A DNA stretch of 5,853 bases from Candidatus Omnitrophota bacterium (GTDB taxonomy: Bacteria > Omnitrophota > Gorgyraeia > JAFGHF01), in the NCBI GenBank assembly GCA_024543015.1, contig JAMXCY010000073.1:1-5853 (forward strand), read 5' to 3'. How positions within the stretch are numbered: the first letter of the stretch is position 1; every line of letters starts with the position of its first letter. The notes beneath the pieces are model-generated. The model was not told where the DNA came from, made no database searches, and was given only the letters and a program-made list of their open reading frames with translations. Positions 4,992 to 5,853 of this stretch are shown here, one piece after another. A program made the translations under genes and the position numbers.

Positions 4992-5846
4992 ATGAAACGA
5001 GCGATTGAAAAGGCGGATATCCTCATAGAGGCCCTGCCTTATATTAAGAAGTTTCAACATAAGGTAATGGTGATCAAGTGCGGCGGTAGGCAGTTAATGC
5101 GAAAGGATACGATCAACAATATCTTGCGCGATATCGTATTTATGAATTGCGTGGGTTTAAACCCGGTGCTGGTGCATGGCGGCGGGCCCATTATTACGGA
5201 GAAGATGCGTAAGCTTGGCCAAAAAATTAAATTTCATCACGGTCACAGGGTAACTGATCAAGAGACCTTAAAGATAGTTGCCGGTGAATTGGACAGGCTT
5301 AATCAGGAGATGGTAAAAAAGATTACTCAATTTGGAGCCAAGGCAAAAGGGTTAAGCGGCAACGCGGGTAAAGTGATTAAAGCGAAAAGGCTTGAGAGCA
5401 AGCAGGAACTTGGCTTTGTGGGCAAAGTAGATTCTATTCAGGGCGAGTCCTTGAAGAGACTGTTAAGCAAAAACTTTGTTCCGGTTATTTCCCCTTTAGG
5501 CATAGGAAAACAGGGACAGCTTTATAATATTAATGCGGATATGGTTGCTGCAGAGATTGCCGCGAAATTAAAAGCCTGGAAATTGGTCTTATTAACCGAT
5601 GTAGGGGGAATTATGTATGATCAGGGCGATGAAAATTCTTTAATCTCAAACTTAAAAGTGCCTGAGATTGCCGGATTAATTAAAAGAGGAGTTATCCAGA
5701 GCGGAATGATTCCTAAGGTAAATGCCTGTATTGTGGCCTTAAAAAAAGGCGTGAAGAAGACGCACATTATTGATGGCAGCATTCTTCGTTCTTTGCTTTT
5801 AGAGATATTTACGGATAAGGGGATTGGAACGCAAATTATTAAATGA
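4992..5846 (+). CDS. argB: N-acetylglutamate kinase
   Basis: An amino-acid-kinase-fold enzyme that phosphorylates N-acetylglutamate with ATP, the committed step of the arginine pathway. It has 284 residues. An N-terminal helix ('ADILIEALPYIKKF', residues 8-21) precedes the fold, as in the arginine-inhibited hexameric class. Then come 'VIKCGG' (27-32) with Lys29, 'VHGGGP' (61-66), 'HRVTD' (85-89) with the substrate-binding Arg86, 'NINADMVAAEIA' (179-190), 'LLTDVGGI' (200-207) and 'GMIPKV' with Lys242. The C-terminal 'HIIDGSILRSLLLEIFT..GIGT' resembles the arginine-site signature, but has Ser and Arg where 'DGR..H' is usual. It begins right after the argJ stop with GGAG (4982-4985) 6 nt upstream. 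Feedback inhibition by arginine is plausible from the N-terminal helix, but the altered signature leaves it open. Confidence 0.97.
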   Translation: MKRAIEKADILIEALPYIKKFQHKVMVIKCGGRQLMRKDTINNILRDIVFMNCVGLNPVLVHGGGPIITEKMRKLGQKIKFHHGHRVTDQETLKIVAGELDRLNQEMVKKITQFGAKAKGLSGNAGKVIKAKRLESKQELGFVGKVDSIQGESLKRLLSKNFVPVISPLGIGKQGQLYNINADMVAAEIAAKLKAWKLVLLTDVGGIMYDQGDENSLISNLKVPEIAGLIKRGVIQSGMIPKVNACIVALKKGVKKTHIIDGSILRSLLLEIFTDKGIGTQIIK

Positions 5847-5853
5847 GGCCACA
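5843..5853 (+). CDS. Possible start of a further operon gene (3' cut by window end)
   Basis: An ATG overlaps the argB stop as ATGA, the same arrangement as argC/argJ, and reads M-R-P before the window ends. In argCJB clusters the next gene is often argD, the acetylornithine aminotransferase, but three codons cannot identify it. The real start may instead lie beyond the edge. Confidence 0.25.

Overview
The window looks like a chromosomal segment of an uncultured Gram-negative bacterium. An outer-membrane beta-barrel gene, a secreted small protein and a c-di-GMP riboswitch support a diderm. The intergenic GTTTAAA-type repeats and the mix of SdrD-B-like domains with a barrel remind me of Candidatus Omnitrophota or a relative, but this placement is from memory and is tentative.

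Left part (1-1620), a surface-related module. The 3' end of a large outer-membrane barrel protein with two SdrD-B/Cna-B-like domains runs on the plus strand (1-1158). Converging on it is a small minus-strand gene (1429-1178) for an 83-residue secreted protein of unknown family. Its leader (about 1604-1430) holds a very recognisable cyclic di-GMP class I (GEMM-I) riboswitch aptamer, then an intrinsic terminator, then a strong Shine-Dalgarno. A sigma70-type promoter lies just upstream of the aptamer. The secreted protein is therefore predicted to be switched by the second messenger that governs attachment and matrix production. This is the most interesting element of the window.

Middle part (1640-2677), ribosomal operon. 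A near-consensus extended -10 promoter drives rplM (uL13) and rpsI (uS9), which are separated by 3 nt. After rpsI come four 8-bp tandem repeats and a strong intrinsic terminator.

Right part (2655-5853), arginine biosynthesis. A probable promoter is embedded in the terminator after rpsI. It leads into a leader of about 95 nt made of two consecutive hairpins, then argC, argJ and argB, which overlap or abut one another. ArgB phosphorylates N-acetylglutamate, ArgC reduces the acyl phosphate to the semialdehyde, and ArgJ recycles the acetyl group from N-acetylornithine back to glutamate, so the cell uses the cyclic route. The aminotransferase step (argD) is missing from the window. An ATG overlapping the argB stop could start that or another gene beyond the edge.
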